A DNA stretch of 64,000 bases from Latrodectus hesperus (lineage: Eukaryota; Arthropoda; Arachnida; Araneae; Theridiidae). The position numbers and the translations under genes are program-made. The stretch spans positions 88,546,395 through 88,610,394 of the forward strand of contig CM075853.1 in the NCBI GenBank assembly GCA_037975125.1, given 5' to 3'. How positions within the stretch are numbered: position 1 is the stretch's first letter; each line of letters begins with the position of its first letter. Under the pieces are notes generated by a model that saw nothing but the letters and a program-made list of their open reading frames with translations, was not told the origin of the DNA and did not search any database. Below, in pieces: positions 1 through 13,600 of this stretch.

Positions 1-133
1 AGAAAACTTTTGCTTATTCAGAATTGGATATAAGAAAAAGAGTTAAAACATTAATATCTCAATATATAGGAAATCTTATAAAGACATCAGAGAACAATAC
101 GAGGAAATAGATTTGTTTGTCAAATAAATGTTA

Positions 134-1021
134 GGCCTCTTTTACACAAGACATTCATGAACTAAAGCTGAAAAATAAATCAGCAGATTTTTTACATTAT
201 ATGATAATTATTATAAAATTATAAATTCATGGTTACTATACTTAGTGTTTGTAAAAGAAAAAAGCAATAATAAAATAATGTGGACATGGACAATATTATG
301 ATGTAAAATATAATTTAATAGTTTAAATTTATTTATTCTATTTATTATGTGTTACTTTTATTATGTTTGAGATTTATATTGTTGGCATTTACTGAATTAA
401 GATAGAATGTACCTATTTATTAAAATATAATATTGATAATATTTCATTACAGATATAATCCATAATAATATATGTTATAATAGCTGATAATGAATGTCCC
501 ATGGGTAATCCTTCTTGGTTGGTTCTTCTTGGTCTAAAGTTAAAAATGTAAAATAATAAAATTAAATAATATTTTACATCACACACATACATATTATTAA
601 GCTGCTAAAGAAGATATATATCACCTTTTAAAAGCTTAAACAAAATATTATAAATTTTTTTGTTAACAACCTGCTTTTTTGGCTGTAATACTACTAATAT
701 TCATACTCAAAACTAAATGTTTACATTATATTTAAAACAGAAATAGGAACTTATATTTTTGATAACTACCATGAAACAGCTCCTTTGTTGACAAACTAGT
801 TGGCCAATTCTGTTTTAACAATATTTACTGTCAACTCCCGACGTGAAGATTGTTCTGGCAGCAAATCCTCCCGCCCTGTTATAGTTGTGTCTTCAAAATT
901 TACACTGTCTTTTTCTCGCACGAATATTGGACTACTTTTTACTGTCCACAATAAAAGTTGTTCAATGTAAAATATTATTGTCATAATAAAATACGATTGA
1001 CGATTTTGTGTGAAAGAGGCC
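134..1021. mobile_element. Harbinger-type DNA transposon/MITE, non-autonomous
   Basis: The ends are inverted copies: GGCCTCTTTTACACAA at the left (134-149) and the reverse complement of GGCCTCTTTCACACAA at the right (1006-1021), 15 of 16 matching. Both ends are flanked directly by TTA (131-133 and 1022-1024). A TTA target duplication with GGCC-start termini is typical of PIF/Harbinger elements. The 888-base interior has no recognisable transposase; a 62-codon frame on the - strand at 796-984 is not a known domain. It lies in an intron of TSC1. Family assignment is inferred from the ends only. Confidence 0.72.
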
Positions 1022-1512
1022 TTATCAATCAGTCATAAAATTTGGTTTGTTGTAACTAAAGAGCAATCTATTTTCATAATTAAGTTCAAAGAAAATTTCT
1101 TTTTATCATATCTTATATATATTTTTAATTTACTGCAAGAGCTTTGTTCGATGTAATTGACATGATCTTTAGAAATGTTTTCACTACTGAATGTTATTTA
1201 TAATCTATTCTCAACTAGTATTAGCTAAGAAAAATTTTGGTTTTTAATTTGGTTATTAAATAAATTTTTTGTTACCTCAGCTATGTAACATTTAAGTTCA
1301 TATCATTTTAAGATGTAACATGTCTTATATAGAATTTTTTTTCATTAAAAAAAATTAAGTATCTGTTTTGAATTATTTCCACAATATTAGATAGTGCTTT
1401 ATTTTTACTTTAAAAAACTTTCTGTTTAGTTTCCAGATAATAGGTGATATATGTTATCCATTATATAAAATACTTCATTTTCTTAAAATCTATAAATGTA
1501 TATAATTTGCAG

Positions 1513-1679
1513 GAAGACCACCACCAGATGAAATTGATGTACTTAAAAATCAAGTTTTGCTTTTACACAATTTGGTGTTATTTGAAAGACATCGTAAAAA
1601 TACTCATAGTGAACGAAATAGAAGAATTTTTGGTAGAGCTAAAAGAATGAGGATGCAAGAAGAATATGTTGAAGCTTTG
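1513..1679 (+). CDS. TSC1: TSC1 exon a (first in window)
   Basis: Acceptor ...ttgcag at 1512 and donor gtaaga at 1680. The first two bases finish a codon begun upstream; 55 codons follow, starting RPPPDEIDVLKNQVLLLHN and ending MQEEYVEAL, in phase 0. The block LLLHNLVLFERHRKNTHSERNRR is the most diagnostic hamartin piece in the window (vertebrate form [24 protein letters not shown]). An overlapping frame from 1444 is a shadow. Confidence 0.88.
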
Positions 1680-4600
1680 GTAAGAAATTTTTTAATGCAT
1701 TCTTTAAAATTTACTATTTAAGCTTCATAATTGGGAAAAAGTGTTACCAATTTCATTCATACTTATAAATGCTTCCATAGTATCTGTTTGAAATTGATGG
1801 AATGATACTTTTCATTTGTACTGTAGTCTCATTTTTTTTGCATGTGTGCTTTACAAATATTAAAATTACAAAAAATTAGTTAGTGAACTTATAACTATAA
1901 AATCCTCCTTTTTTTTGTGAAAAATTATGATGGATAAAAATCGAGTGTGAAAAACAGATTCTCATGTGTGCTAATTTGTATTGTTACATTTAACAGTTTT
2001 AGAGTTATATTTATGTACTTCTCATCGTTTCCACCTCAGTATGCCCTGTACATACTTTTATTTATTTCACTTTTTTAAATCTGCAAGAAAAATAATGTAT
2101 ACTTTATAAAAAAATATTCCCAAAAAATCAAAAACATAAAGTTTTAGTGAATAACATTGAATAACTTATTGCTGAAGAGAAATATTAATACTTGACTTTG
2201 AATGATGACAAAAAAAAAAATAATAATTTAGATGAGGAAGAAAACAAAGGGAATTGGATAGCAAATATTTTTGATAAAGTGAAATATTTATAGAAGAAAA
2301 TTTTTGGTACAAGAATATTAAAGCTTTGTTTTATAGAAGTTCTTGATTATAAAAAATAACTGAAAAGGGAGAAAACATTATTAGTTGTTTCTTATGAATA
2401 AGTTTGTTATGAAATAACAGAAAATTACATTAGACTCTTACAAACATATTTAAAATGTGATGAAGAATCTGTTCCTCAGTTTCCACTTCCCTTTTTATTT
2501 TATTTGTACTGAGCAAAGTTATTTTGAAAATTAAAATAGGAAAATATTCTTAAAATTATTCATTGAAGTCAATCTTTTAAAGTTAACTAGCTGTTAAACC
2601 TATTGCCTGTAAAACTTGTATTTCTTAAAAATTTTGCAACTCTTTAATAACTATGAAATAAAATATGTTTACAAAGCCTAATTAAAATTAATCATTTACA
2701 AAAGTTTTTGATACTTTCATTTTTAGAATGAGGAATCATTTCTATCATAAAGTAAAATAATTTTATACGGATTTTTAGATATTTGTTTTTGTTTAATGTA
2801 ACTCTTTTGTGTTTAAATAAAAATTTTAATCATAGAAAACCTGTATTATGTCATTAGCTGTATAATTTATTCAATCAACAAAAGACTACAATGACAACCC
2901 ATTTCGTTTCATTTCCACATGATCAAATCTGTTTAAATTCTTTCCTAACATAATAATTCCACAGTAAGATCAAGTTAGCATGTATGCAGATTTTGCAAAA
3001 ATAAACTTTATTTGCAATATTTTGTAAAGATTGACTTATCTTTTCAAAATGAAAATTTGCTGAAAACAAAAATGTATTATTTATTTTTAGCAAATTGGTT
3101 TCTTAATAAATTCATTAATTATAAAAATAGTTATAATGATTATTGTATGATTCCTCTAACACACAAATATATTCTTATTTTCAATTAACAGTTGAAACTT
3201 GGAGGTGAAGTTCAGGTTGGAAAAAGCAATTTATTATTTTTATATACTTTTTAAATTCAATATTAATACACATACAAAGAAATAAAAAAAATTTACAAGA
3301 AAACTAATTTTTAAGAGAACTACCATTTTGCTTCTTCAATAGTAACCAAATAGTTCTTCGATAGTAACCAAATCCAGTAAAATTTCATAATATTTTTGAT
3401 TTATAGTCTTTATTCATTAACAGAGTTTATTTTTACTATCTTATTTTAGTAGTTAGTAAATTATTTTATTCTAAAGCTTAATATTCTTAGTACTTGTTTG
3501 ATATCAAGATGGTAATTTTTAAAAATCATTTAACAAGTTAATTCGTTAAATGTTTAAACAAAAATTTACCTTTGAAAGATTATTTTGAATGAAATCTTGG
3601 ATTACAAGCAATCATATTTCTTATATTGTAATCTAGTATATAATGAATTCATTCAAACTTGACTCACTATTTTGAAAAAGTCAATCATCTGTATCAAGTG
3701 TCTTGGTCATCTTTAAGTATTGTCTTTGAGAATTTCTCAAAGAAGATTGAGTTATTGTATAATAATGGAAATTATATTAAAACTTTTTAGATCAGTGAAA
3801 TAAAAAGACTCATTTTAAATTTCATGTTTATGAAATTAAGTGTAAGAAATAAAGTATATACAAGTCATGATAAAAGTAAATGTTAATAGTCTTTTTTGAA
3901 AAAAGTAACATGGTTTACCACGTCTCTATATATGTGTCTTTTATATACATATTATTTTTCATCTCATTCTCCTTTTCTCACTCTCTGAAAAATTCTCACC
4001 AAAGAACTCTACTCATGTGATGTCAGTTTTTAATTTCATATTAAATGTATAGACTATGAAGATCTCACCCTAAACACCTGCTATAAATTAAAATCGTGAT
4101 TTTTTTTAAAAAAAATATAAAAGTTATTTTATATTTCCATGGATAAAAATTGCCAAAAATTTATCTATATAAATTTTTCTATTCAAATAAATATTATTTT
4201 CAGCACTTTAAATTTTATTGACTGTTATTTAGTGATTTAACTTTATGTGAAAAAATTTAATCCCTTAAAAATGTATAATTTGAGTTGGGATGAACTTTAC
4301 TAGCATGTGGTCAACTAAGGATTATAGGTATATTTGCATCAGAAATTTTGAGATTTTCCCTTTTTTCATCTATCATCACAACTTTTAATCAATTATTTTA
4401 CTTAATGCATGTTTTCTTGAAAAACAATCTTTTTTTGCCAAGATCAATTTTGATGTTTGAAGGATGAAGATCAATTTTGATGTTAGCATTATACTGTATT
4501 GTATGAATATATCTAATTCTATATTAATCAATGGAGTGAAGAAAATAACTGTTAGATATATTTTTCTTATTTGCCGTCATTTTTTGCATACAAGCACAAA

Positions 4601-7600
4601 CATAAGCTGATCTTACTATTTAAAAATTTCAAACCACTGGAAACATTGTTCTCAAGATGGAAATCAAGCAATGTGTCACTAAACATTCTGTAGCTGAGTA
4701 TTAAATTTTAATAATAAATGAATAATTATTCTTCATGCTTGATTATTTTTACACCCTCCCCACATTGTTGCAACTCAACTATGTTAAGATCTACTTGATT
4801 TATAGCTAAAACTGCTTAATGAAGATGAAAATATGATTAATCTAAGCTCCTTTTCATTCTCTGTCAATTATTGATTGTCAATCGGTGACAGTATTCTTTT
4901 CAGTTTATCAGGGAGTTCCTATAAATAAACAAATTATATTCAATAACATTGCTCAAAACTGAAAAATGCTTTAAAAACTGTTAATTGAAATAAGATATAA
5001 AATTTGGTAGATTTTCAATGTAGAAACCTGTTAACAGAAAAGGATTTCTGCTCTAAAAATGTCTGCAATTTATAAGAATTTCTTTAAATTTTACCAAATT
5101 TACATAATTTATATTAATATTAAAAAATTCAAAAAACTTAGTTGAAAAATATTAAATATTTTTACAAAGTTTCCAATACCTCATTATTTTTATTGTTAAA
5201 ATGCAGTGAAATATGAATAAGAGTATTATGTAATTATAAGTTTTTTCGCTAATTTCACTTTTCCTCATTACCCTTATTTAATTCTTATTTTATTGATGAA
5301 ATATTTTCAATCCCTAATATTGTCAAGTATTCATTAGCTGAAATTCAAAATTTTTTTGTTTCTCATGTGACCAATATTTAGATTTATTTCATTTTAAATG
5401 TTGCATATTGGACATCTTCAGGTAGTATATAAACATGTTTTTAGTTACCATTTACCCTTACACCCCTATTATAAGGAGTCATAATTATATACCTGTATCT
5501 TGCTTTCTCTTTGCCTTTTGGTTCAACAGTTAATGAGTGATTCCCATCTCTGGCTTTAATGGCTGTTCAGAGTGCAAGCCTCGCTTTAATTAGCCTTCAT
5601 GTGCAAAAAGAGCTACAAAAAGCAAATGATCATAACTGTAAGATTTTACTTTACTTTTCTTCTGAATATATATAAAAAATTATAAGCAAAATAAATTGAG
5701 AATCTAAATTTTTATGCATTTATTTTTATAATATAGCAGGGCAATGCTTTTAAAAATATTTTCCACAGTTAAAAAGTTAAAAAATTTTTATAATTTTTCA
5801 GTGAAACATCCAATTAGAAATATCATTATAATTAAATTGAGAATAATTGATATGTAATCACTTTTATGTAGAGTAACCAGAATAAAATTGATCGTTATCT
5901 TAATATATGAGAAATATTGATTGCATTAACATATAAAATCAAATTCAATGTTTAAATGACTTATGATGTATACATTTTTAATCATGGATGAAATGAATCC
6001 AAGAAATAAAATTGTTCTGAAAGAAGAGTTCTTGTTGAGAAATAAAATTGTATTAAGGTTTAAATTTTATGGAAACAGTAAGAGTAATTATATAAATATT
6101 TAAATTTTTTTTTATATCAGAAAATTGAATCATGCTTTTTTTCAATTGATAGGAAATAAAAAAAAATAGTCAAAATTAACTTAGGTGAACAGAATTTTAC
6201 TAAAATAAATTTTAAACTAAAGAATGAAAATATCCAAATTATTTTTTTTTTTCTGTAAAAGTAACCCAAATTTTGTAAATAATTCAAAAAGTGACCATCT
6301 TATCAACTGGGTATTATTTGCTATTATTTCTCTGCAACCAGATTAAGTGGTTGTGATCAGGTGGGATTGTAAACTTGTTTCCATCTAAGTAGGAATGTAG
6401 CCTTTTCACTGCGGAAACAATACTGTCATTTCTTTTTCAGCAATGAAACAATACTTTTCAGTTTCAAAAAATTCTTTACTCGGGAAAATAACAGGATTGA
6501 ATTCATAATTAAATATTTATTGTGGAGGATATATATTTTATGAATTTTTTATGTTCAGAAAAAATTGCCGCTTAAAATAGTTAACATAAAAAATTATTTA
6601 GATTGAAAAAGAAATGTCACATAAAATGCATGATATTAAATTTGTATATAAATAGAAAAATAATTCTGATTATTAATTCAGATTCATAATCTTGTTAATT
6701 TTTTCAGTGTCTTTTCTGTTCATAATTCTTCAATTCTAATTCATTTTGTAACTATTTTTGTATAATCTTTATAATACATATTGAATAGATATTTTATGCA
6801 TATTTTGTACTTATATTGATTGATGAATTTTGAAAACTTTTCAAAAAGTTTTTGGGAAAGTAATATTTAATTATAAAACTTTAGAAAGAAAATAATTAAG
6901 AATTAAATTAAGATGTATGAAAACTGAAGTTTGTTCATTGGAAAAATCTAACTGTCAAGAAATAATATCTTGCAATGATTTATAGACTGTCATTGTGTTC
7001 AGTAATATTTTACTTTATTAGAATTCAAAATGTTTTTTTTATTGAGGTTATTTTTATAAAGAAGAAATCGTCATGAAATAGTGGTTAAAGAAAATTAATT
7101 TTGTCTAAATAATCAAAATAACTATTGTAATGAATTTAATTGTATTTTTTATTATATGCTATCAAGAAAATTTAATTATAATTTGACTTCATGCTTGACA
7201 ATAACTTTTCAAAATATTTTCAATTCTTTCTTTGAAGATTCTAAAATGCTCTATTCATTAGTTTATTGAATTTATATTCCCCTTATTACATAAATTTTAA
7301 ACTTTTTCAGCATTGGTTTTTAAAGAAGGCAAATATTTTGATTGCTAATATTAACTTGTTTTATTAATTTTTTAAAACGTAAAAATATTAAAAAGTATAT
7401 TATTTATCATTTGATACTTTATTGTTGATTATTTTCTCTGTGTTTCGCTACCATCTCATTAGATATATTTACAATGTACATAGTTTATTATAACTGCCTA
7501 ACTTAAAAACCTAAAAAGTACCTAACTTTAAAACAAATTGTAAATTAGAACAAATATTGTCAAAGATAAGTCTCAAAAGTAAAATTTTCCAAAATTTCGA

Positions 7601-10600
7601 AGTATAAACATTAATTGTAAAAATTTTTATGGTTAATAATTTTTAATTTTTTAAGTAATAATAGAGCATAAGCTATCAAAATTATTTTATTAAGTTTTTA
7701 ATTTACTTGCAACAATAAAATATGAATGTTAATGTATTATATACATTCTATAATATATTTTTATTTGTTATTAATGTGTTTTGTTCATTTGATTTTTGTT
7801 TTTAAATTATAGAAAAAAGAAATTGTTATTCTAAGAGAAAAAATTGGAAATTTAGAAAACGAATTGAACAAACAGTGTAAACTCTTTCAGCAACTTCTAG
7901 ATTCAAAAAAGAAAAGTGAAAATGAATTGAATTCTAAAATTATGTAAGTATTTTTTTCTGTTTAGAAGAAATTTACTTCACTAAGACAATTCATAAATGT
8001 GTGAATTCAAATATTTGCTTTTATAATTAAAATACCTGAATGTTTTTATACAATATTTAACTTTTATGTCAGTATGTATTTTGAAAGGTAAGAAATAGTA
8101 TTCATTATTTCCATTGTTAATTATTATGGGATCAAATATTTATCTTTCTAGTATTTTTGCGATTAATATGATTTTCATATTGTGTGTGGATATATATATA
8201 TAAAAGAAATTAATACTTATTGTGCATATTATTAGAGCCATGAAAACTGCAGTAATTCAGAGAATGCTGGCAGGGGAATAATTGCAATTCATACTGTAAA
8301 TACAGTGCTTAAGATTTCAAGGATGCCAGATTACTTTTCATACCTGGTACATATAGATGCTCATTTTTGAAAACTGAAACTGCTGGTTTTGGTGGAAACA
8401 AAAATGGTGGAAAACCCATTGACAAAATGATAATTTTTATTGCCATTTACAAATTGAAAAACCTCTTTTGCAAACTCGTTTTCCTGTATTTAATTCTTTT
8501 TTTTATCTATTTTTTCAGTTTTTAATTTCATTGTTGAGAAACTTAGATCTATACTTTTACTCGATAATAGTGTTTGAATTGTAGATAATTGACTGGACTG
8601 CTGATGTTGAAATCCCAGGGGTTTTCTAACTATTAATATGGAGATTTTTTTACTTAACTCCCATTTTACAAGTTATGTATCATAATATAATCAATAGCTT
8701 CATGTGTTTATAGTGTAAATACTTTAGTAAGGAGCAATTACAGCTTAGAACTATCTTATGAAATTGATATTCTAAGCACAATGCACTTGGTAATGTATAT
8801 TTAAAATGATGTTATAGAAAAAAACCTTATCCAGATATTTTGGCATGCAGGCTTTATTAAAGAATCCATTATAATTGAAGGTCAATAACTTTTGAGTGAA
8901 GGTTAGTTTCTTATACATGAACGTTTTTAAAGAAACTTCATGCTGCCTAAGTTTTTATTTTAGGAGTTTTGCATTTGGATTTACATGTAATTTATAAATA
9001 AGTATCAGATGATCAAATGAGGATGAAAAAGAACTTCCAGATATCAATCAAGAATAAAATAGCAGTTAAAACTAGCAGATGAATGGTATAAAAATTAGAA
9101 TATTTTCTGAGTAAAACAGTAAAAGGCTTTTCTTCATCAAAAAAATTGGAAAATATGATTTAAAATGTTAGTAAATAGAAAATAGGTAATCACTTTTCTA
9201 TTAAAAATATTTATTAGTTGTTAAATAGAAAAGTGAGAGGTTACCTATTCATCAATAAAAAGAAAGTAATTGTTTTTAAATATTAATTTTAACTAGCATG
9301 TTTTCTGTATATACTACATACTAAATTATTCTTTTCTGATAATAGTTTATTTATCTAACATATTTATTTATCCCAAAATAAATATTGAAATTATTTATTA
9401 AGAAAAATATATTACATATATATAATGTATACACACATATTCTTACATAAACGAATCGATAATAAATTACGACTTTTTTCTTCTTGCATAATTTATCTTC
9501 TATCTTCTGATTTTGAGGTTGCTTCTGATAAGCTTTGATTACTTGATAAGTGAAAGCATTTTATCTTCAAAATCTGAATATGCTTAGGACAATAACAAAT
9601 ATGTGCATTGACCTTGCTCAATTTAAAATTTCAGGAAGGATGTTACTCTTATTAGTTGTTATGAATTTTGGAAAGTATAGGAAATTGTGAAACACACATG
9701 AACAAATGTGTTGTAGAAGATTCTCAAATTATATACCAAATATCACTTTTATTAATTCTAGTATGACATCAAGGCAGTAAAATTAAATCCTTATTTAAAA
9801 GTGCAAAATATATTCTAGTAATCTAAAAATGCACGTTGTGAATCATAGCATTATTTTTAGTTTACCAAAAATTTAAAATTTTATCCATTACATATAATAG
9901 ATTTGTAAAGCTTCATCCATTCTTGTTTTTTCTTTATGGGAATATGTTGCTTAAATAATAACTCTTCCAGAGAATTTTATAATGACATTGACAGGAGACT
10001 CTTCGGAAGAACTTATTTCTTAAAAGAAAGTTTTAAAAATTATTTCTGGGAAGTCCAGCTTTTTCCCTCCATTTCTATATTCTATTATAATATTTCTCAA
10101 GATTTATCATAATTTTTATTAATAAAATCTTGAACCACAAATATTGTATCTATAACAAAATCCATCACAAATCTTTTAGTTTTTGATAATTTTCCAAAAG
10201 TTTTATAATTTTATAAAATTTTTCACTTTACATTATCTTTTACAAAATAAGATTTTAATTTAATTAATTATTCAGATGATCATTAGTCTTGTATATTATC
10301 TTTATTAATCTGTCTATATCAAACCATTTTGATTTAATTTTTGAATTCCTATGGTAAATTGAATATTTATAAAGCATATCTGTTTCTTCAGTAATGAAGT
10401 GCTAAACACCATAAGAAAAAACAAGTAAAAACTTTTAATACAGTATTTTATTCAGTGATATGTGAGTTTTTAGTACATTTAAAAAATGAGCTTGTAACTA
10501 AGCAAAATTAAATAACTTTGCGAAATCAATATATTTGTATATTCATCAAGAAAAATCATTTAATTCACAGATTCATTTTAGGAATCACTACAATTTGTAA

Positions 10601-13600
10601 ATTTTTCTGAATCATCCAATTATATTGATTTCCATTGACAAAAATATTCATTTAATTGGGAAAAAATTAATCTAAATATGAAAAGCAATTCTGCTGAAAT
10701 GAAGAGAAATTCGCTTTTTTCTCCCAAAAGAAAAGAACCGACACTCCTGTTTCTTCTCAAAATTCTTCTCTCTAGCTACTTTCAAATTTTGACTTTCTGA
10801 CACAGGCTCAAGTTTCCTTCAGGCAGTTGGAATCTACTATTACTGCCCTGAGGAAATTGATCAGAAGAAAGTGGAGCTCTTGAAAGGGTAAAGAGATCCA
10901 TGGGTCAACTGCTACTCTAGGGCTGCTTTCTGAGACACTCATAAAAAAGCTTCTACTCAAATTTTTTTATTGCATTGTACATTTTTCTTACTGCGGTTGT
11001 AAATAGTATAGAAAGATAGATCCACATTTCTTTTGTTCAAAGCAGTTCAATATGCTCTTTCTTTACGTAGTTGCTAAAAATAAGTTAAAGACACCAAAGT
11101 AATAAGCTTTCCAATCAACTACATACTTCAATTGGAAGGAAGAAATACAAAGGACAAAATTTGAATGCATGGAAAGACAAAAATAAAATGGTGAAATCAA
11201 TTCAAAAAGGAATTGTTGGGATATGAAACTACTTTTTTAAAAATGTATAATATTCCAATATTGAATTAAGAATAATAGTACTTTTAATTTTCAAAAATTA
11301 GAAAAGAATAAATAGAAAATTGATGGCTGAACTTCCATTTAGTTTCCAGGATGTGAGCAGAGATACAATTCAACTACCTACCGAACGTGTCTTGAGTACA
11401 GGATTTACTTACAGATATGAAAAGAGAAAAGCTGGCTAGTCACACAGACACAATTTGCAACCTTCATCCCAGAGAACGAATGTGATTTCATTGGAAATTG
11501 ACTAGGATTGCTCTTTTCTCATTCAATTTGCATCATGTTTTCATTTTAATTAATATATGGACAAAATGCAAAATAGACTGCTTTCAAGTGAGAAAAATGT
11601 TAAAAACTTCTGTATATCCCGATATCAAATTTATAGCTTTAAATATACTTTGATAAATAGTAGAAAATTAGAAAATAAATTATTTATTTATTATAAATGC
11701 AAGAAAATTTGGCTATTACGCTATTATTTCTCTAGCCTTCCAATATTTCTGAATTCTACAGTTTAAAAACACTAGTGCACAGCACGAGTCGAGGTGAGTA
11801 GCATAAAAAATTTGATATTGTCTGCACGGAGTACATAAAGGAGAATCACAAAGTCCAATTTAACTGCAAAAATTACTAAAAAATTAAGATTAAATATTAA
11901 AAAACAAAATTAAACAAGCTTTAAAATTAAAAACAGTGATATGTGGGAAAATTCTTTAGAAGGAGAATATAAATTTGAGGTAAATGGAGAAGAATATTTA
12001 ATTTACTTTAATACCTAAAAATGAAGAGCTAGATTATCACTTGATACTTTTAAACAGTAAAGTATATTTATTTATTAGATCATTATCATCAAAATGTTAT
12101 TTTTAAAGAATTAAAATTGTAATAAATATGCAAAAAGTTAATATAAGGATAAATATGCAAATGTGGCATTCCAAATTTAGCTGGAATCCTGGAACTTTGG
12201 AGCTGTATATTTGAAATCCTAAAGTTTTGTCACTGATGAAGAAAAACATCAAAATTTAAGCAATTTAAAAATGGTATACACATTGAGTTTAGATGAAATG
12301 CAAGATTCTATACTATTTTATATCATTTCTTATCATGAATGTATATATTAAAGCCATTTATGACGTTTATGTGATTTTATTAAGAAATGGTGATGATTAT
12401 TTAAATCTTAAATTAAAGGTTGCATTTATCTTGAGATGAATTCACTTCTTCAGGTGCAAATGATGATATCACCTTTTTAAACAAAAAGCTGTGGTTTGTT
12501 AGCTTCTGATCAATCTAAATGGAGATTGTTTTGATTTCTGCAAGTAGATTTTCTATTCCTACAAAAAGCATTGATATAAACTGCAAGCCAAATGTACAGA
12601 GTTTTTTGTAGTATCGAAATATTATGGAAAGGAAAAAAACTACTGCAAAACTAATAGATGAACTAATTTTTTTCTTTTTTTCTGCTGAAACATTCAGCAT
12701 TTTTGTCTATTTGAAAATGTTTATATAAGTGAAGTACATAGAGGGAAATGCAACTGTTTTGTCTTCTCGTAAGGCCCGTTAAAAAAGAAATCTTTTAAAA
12801 TCAAAGCAGATTGAATTGAAATTAAATGAAGAAAAATAAAATAAATAAATTTTCAATATATTTATTTTTTATTCAAAAATAATTATGATTATTCAAATTA
12901 AATTAAAATTATAAAATATTTTCAATAAATTTGAACAGTTAATAAATAATAGTAAAATTGCTCTTTTTTTGTGCATCAGCATATTTTTTTTTAAAGTTTT
13001 AAAAGTAAAATAATTATTTCTTCTCAAAATCTCTGAGCAGCTTCCTCAATGCTTAACTACATCAACAATTGGTATTTCCAGTGTCAGATTTGAGAAGCAT
13101 TTGAGCTAACCCTTCTTTTTCCTCAGCCCTGAGATTTTATGACTTATAGTTCTGTGAAGAAATGCCCTGAAATGATTGGGGATAGTCAAGAGGGGACTTA
13201 ACAACCTTTAAATCAAACTGACCTCATATGTAAAAATCTTTGTTGGAACATTCTGAAGAAAATTAGAACGTCCCCATTGTGCTTGAGTGGTCTCGGGCTC
13301 ATTCCCAACTTAAAGTCTCCCCATTGGGTTAGGAACTATTTTTTTCTTTGTAAAAATGTGCTTTGGTATGGCTTATGAGTTTAAATTCATCAGTTTCTTC
13401 AGTCTTTATAAAAGGAACTGCACTATATGGTACTGAAGCTAATTTCTAGATTTATTTTGAGGAAATACACATTCAGATGAGTGATTGGTGGAAAATCTTA
13501 TAAATGGTAAAATTAAATATTCTCTCAACTGCTGCATTATTGCTAAAATATCTACAGTTTCATATAAATAGGCTTCATGCTATCATTTTCTGAATGACTT

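Larger units (their letters stand above)
1680..7812. other. TSC1 introns (around the tentative micro-exon)
   Basis: AT-rich intron sequence with no open frame or domain I can support, apart from the tentative micro-exon at 3192 and an old SINE fragment at 5551. A short direct duplication (tcaattttgatgtt about 20 bases apart) lies near 4443-4482. Confidence 0.6.

Noticed and set aside
1444..1650. 68-codon + frame over TSC1 exon a
   Set aside because: It is a shadow in the wrong frame; the hamartin frame is one base different and ends at a proper donor.
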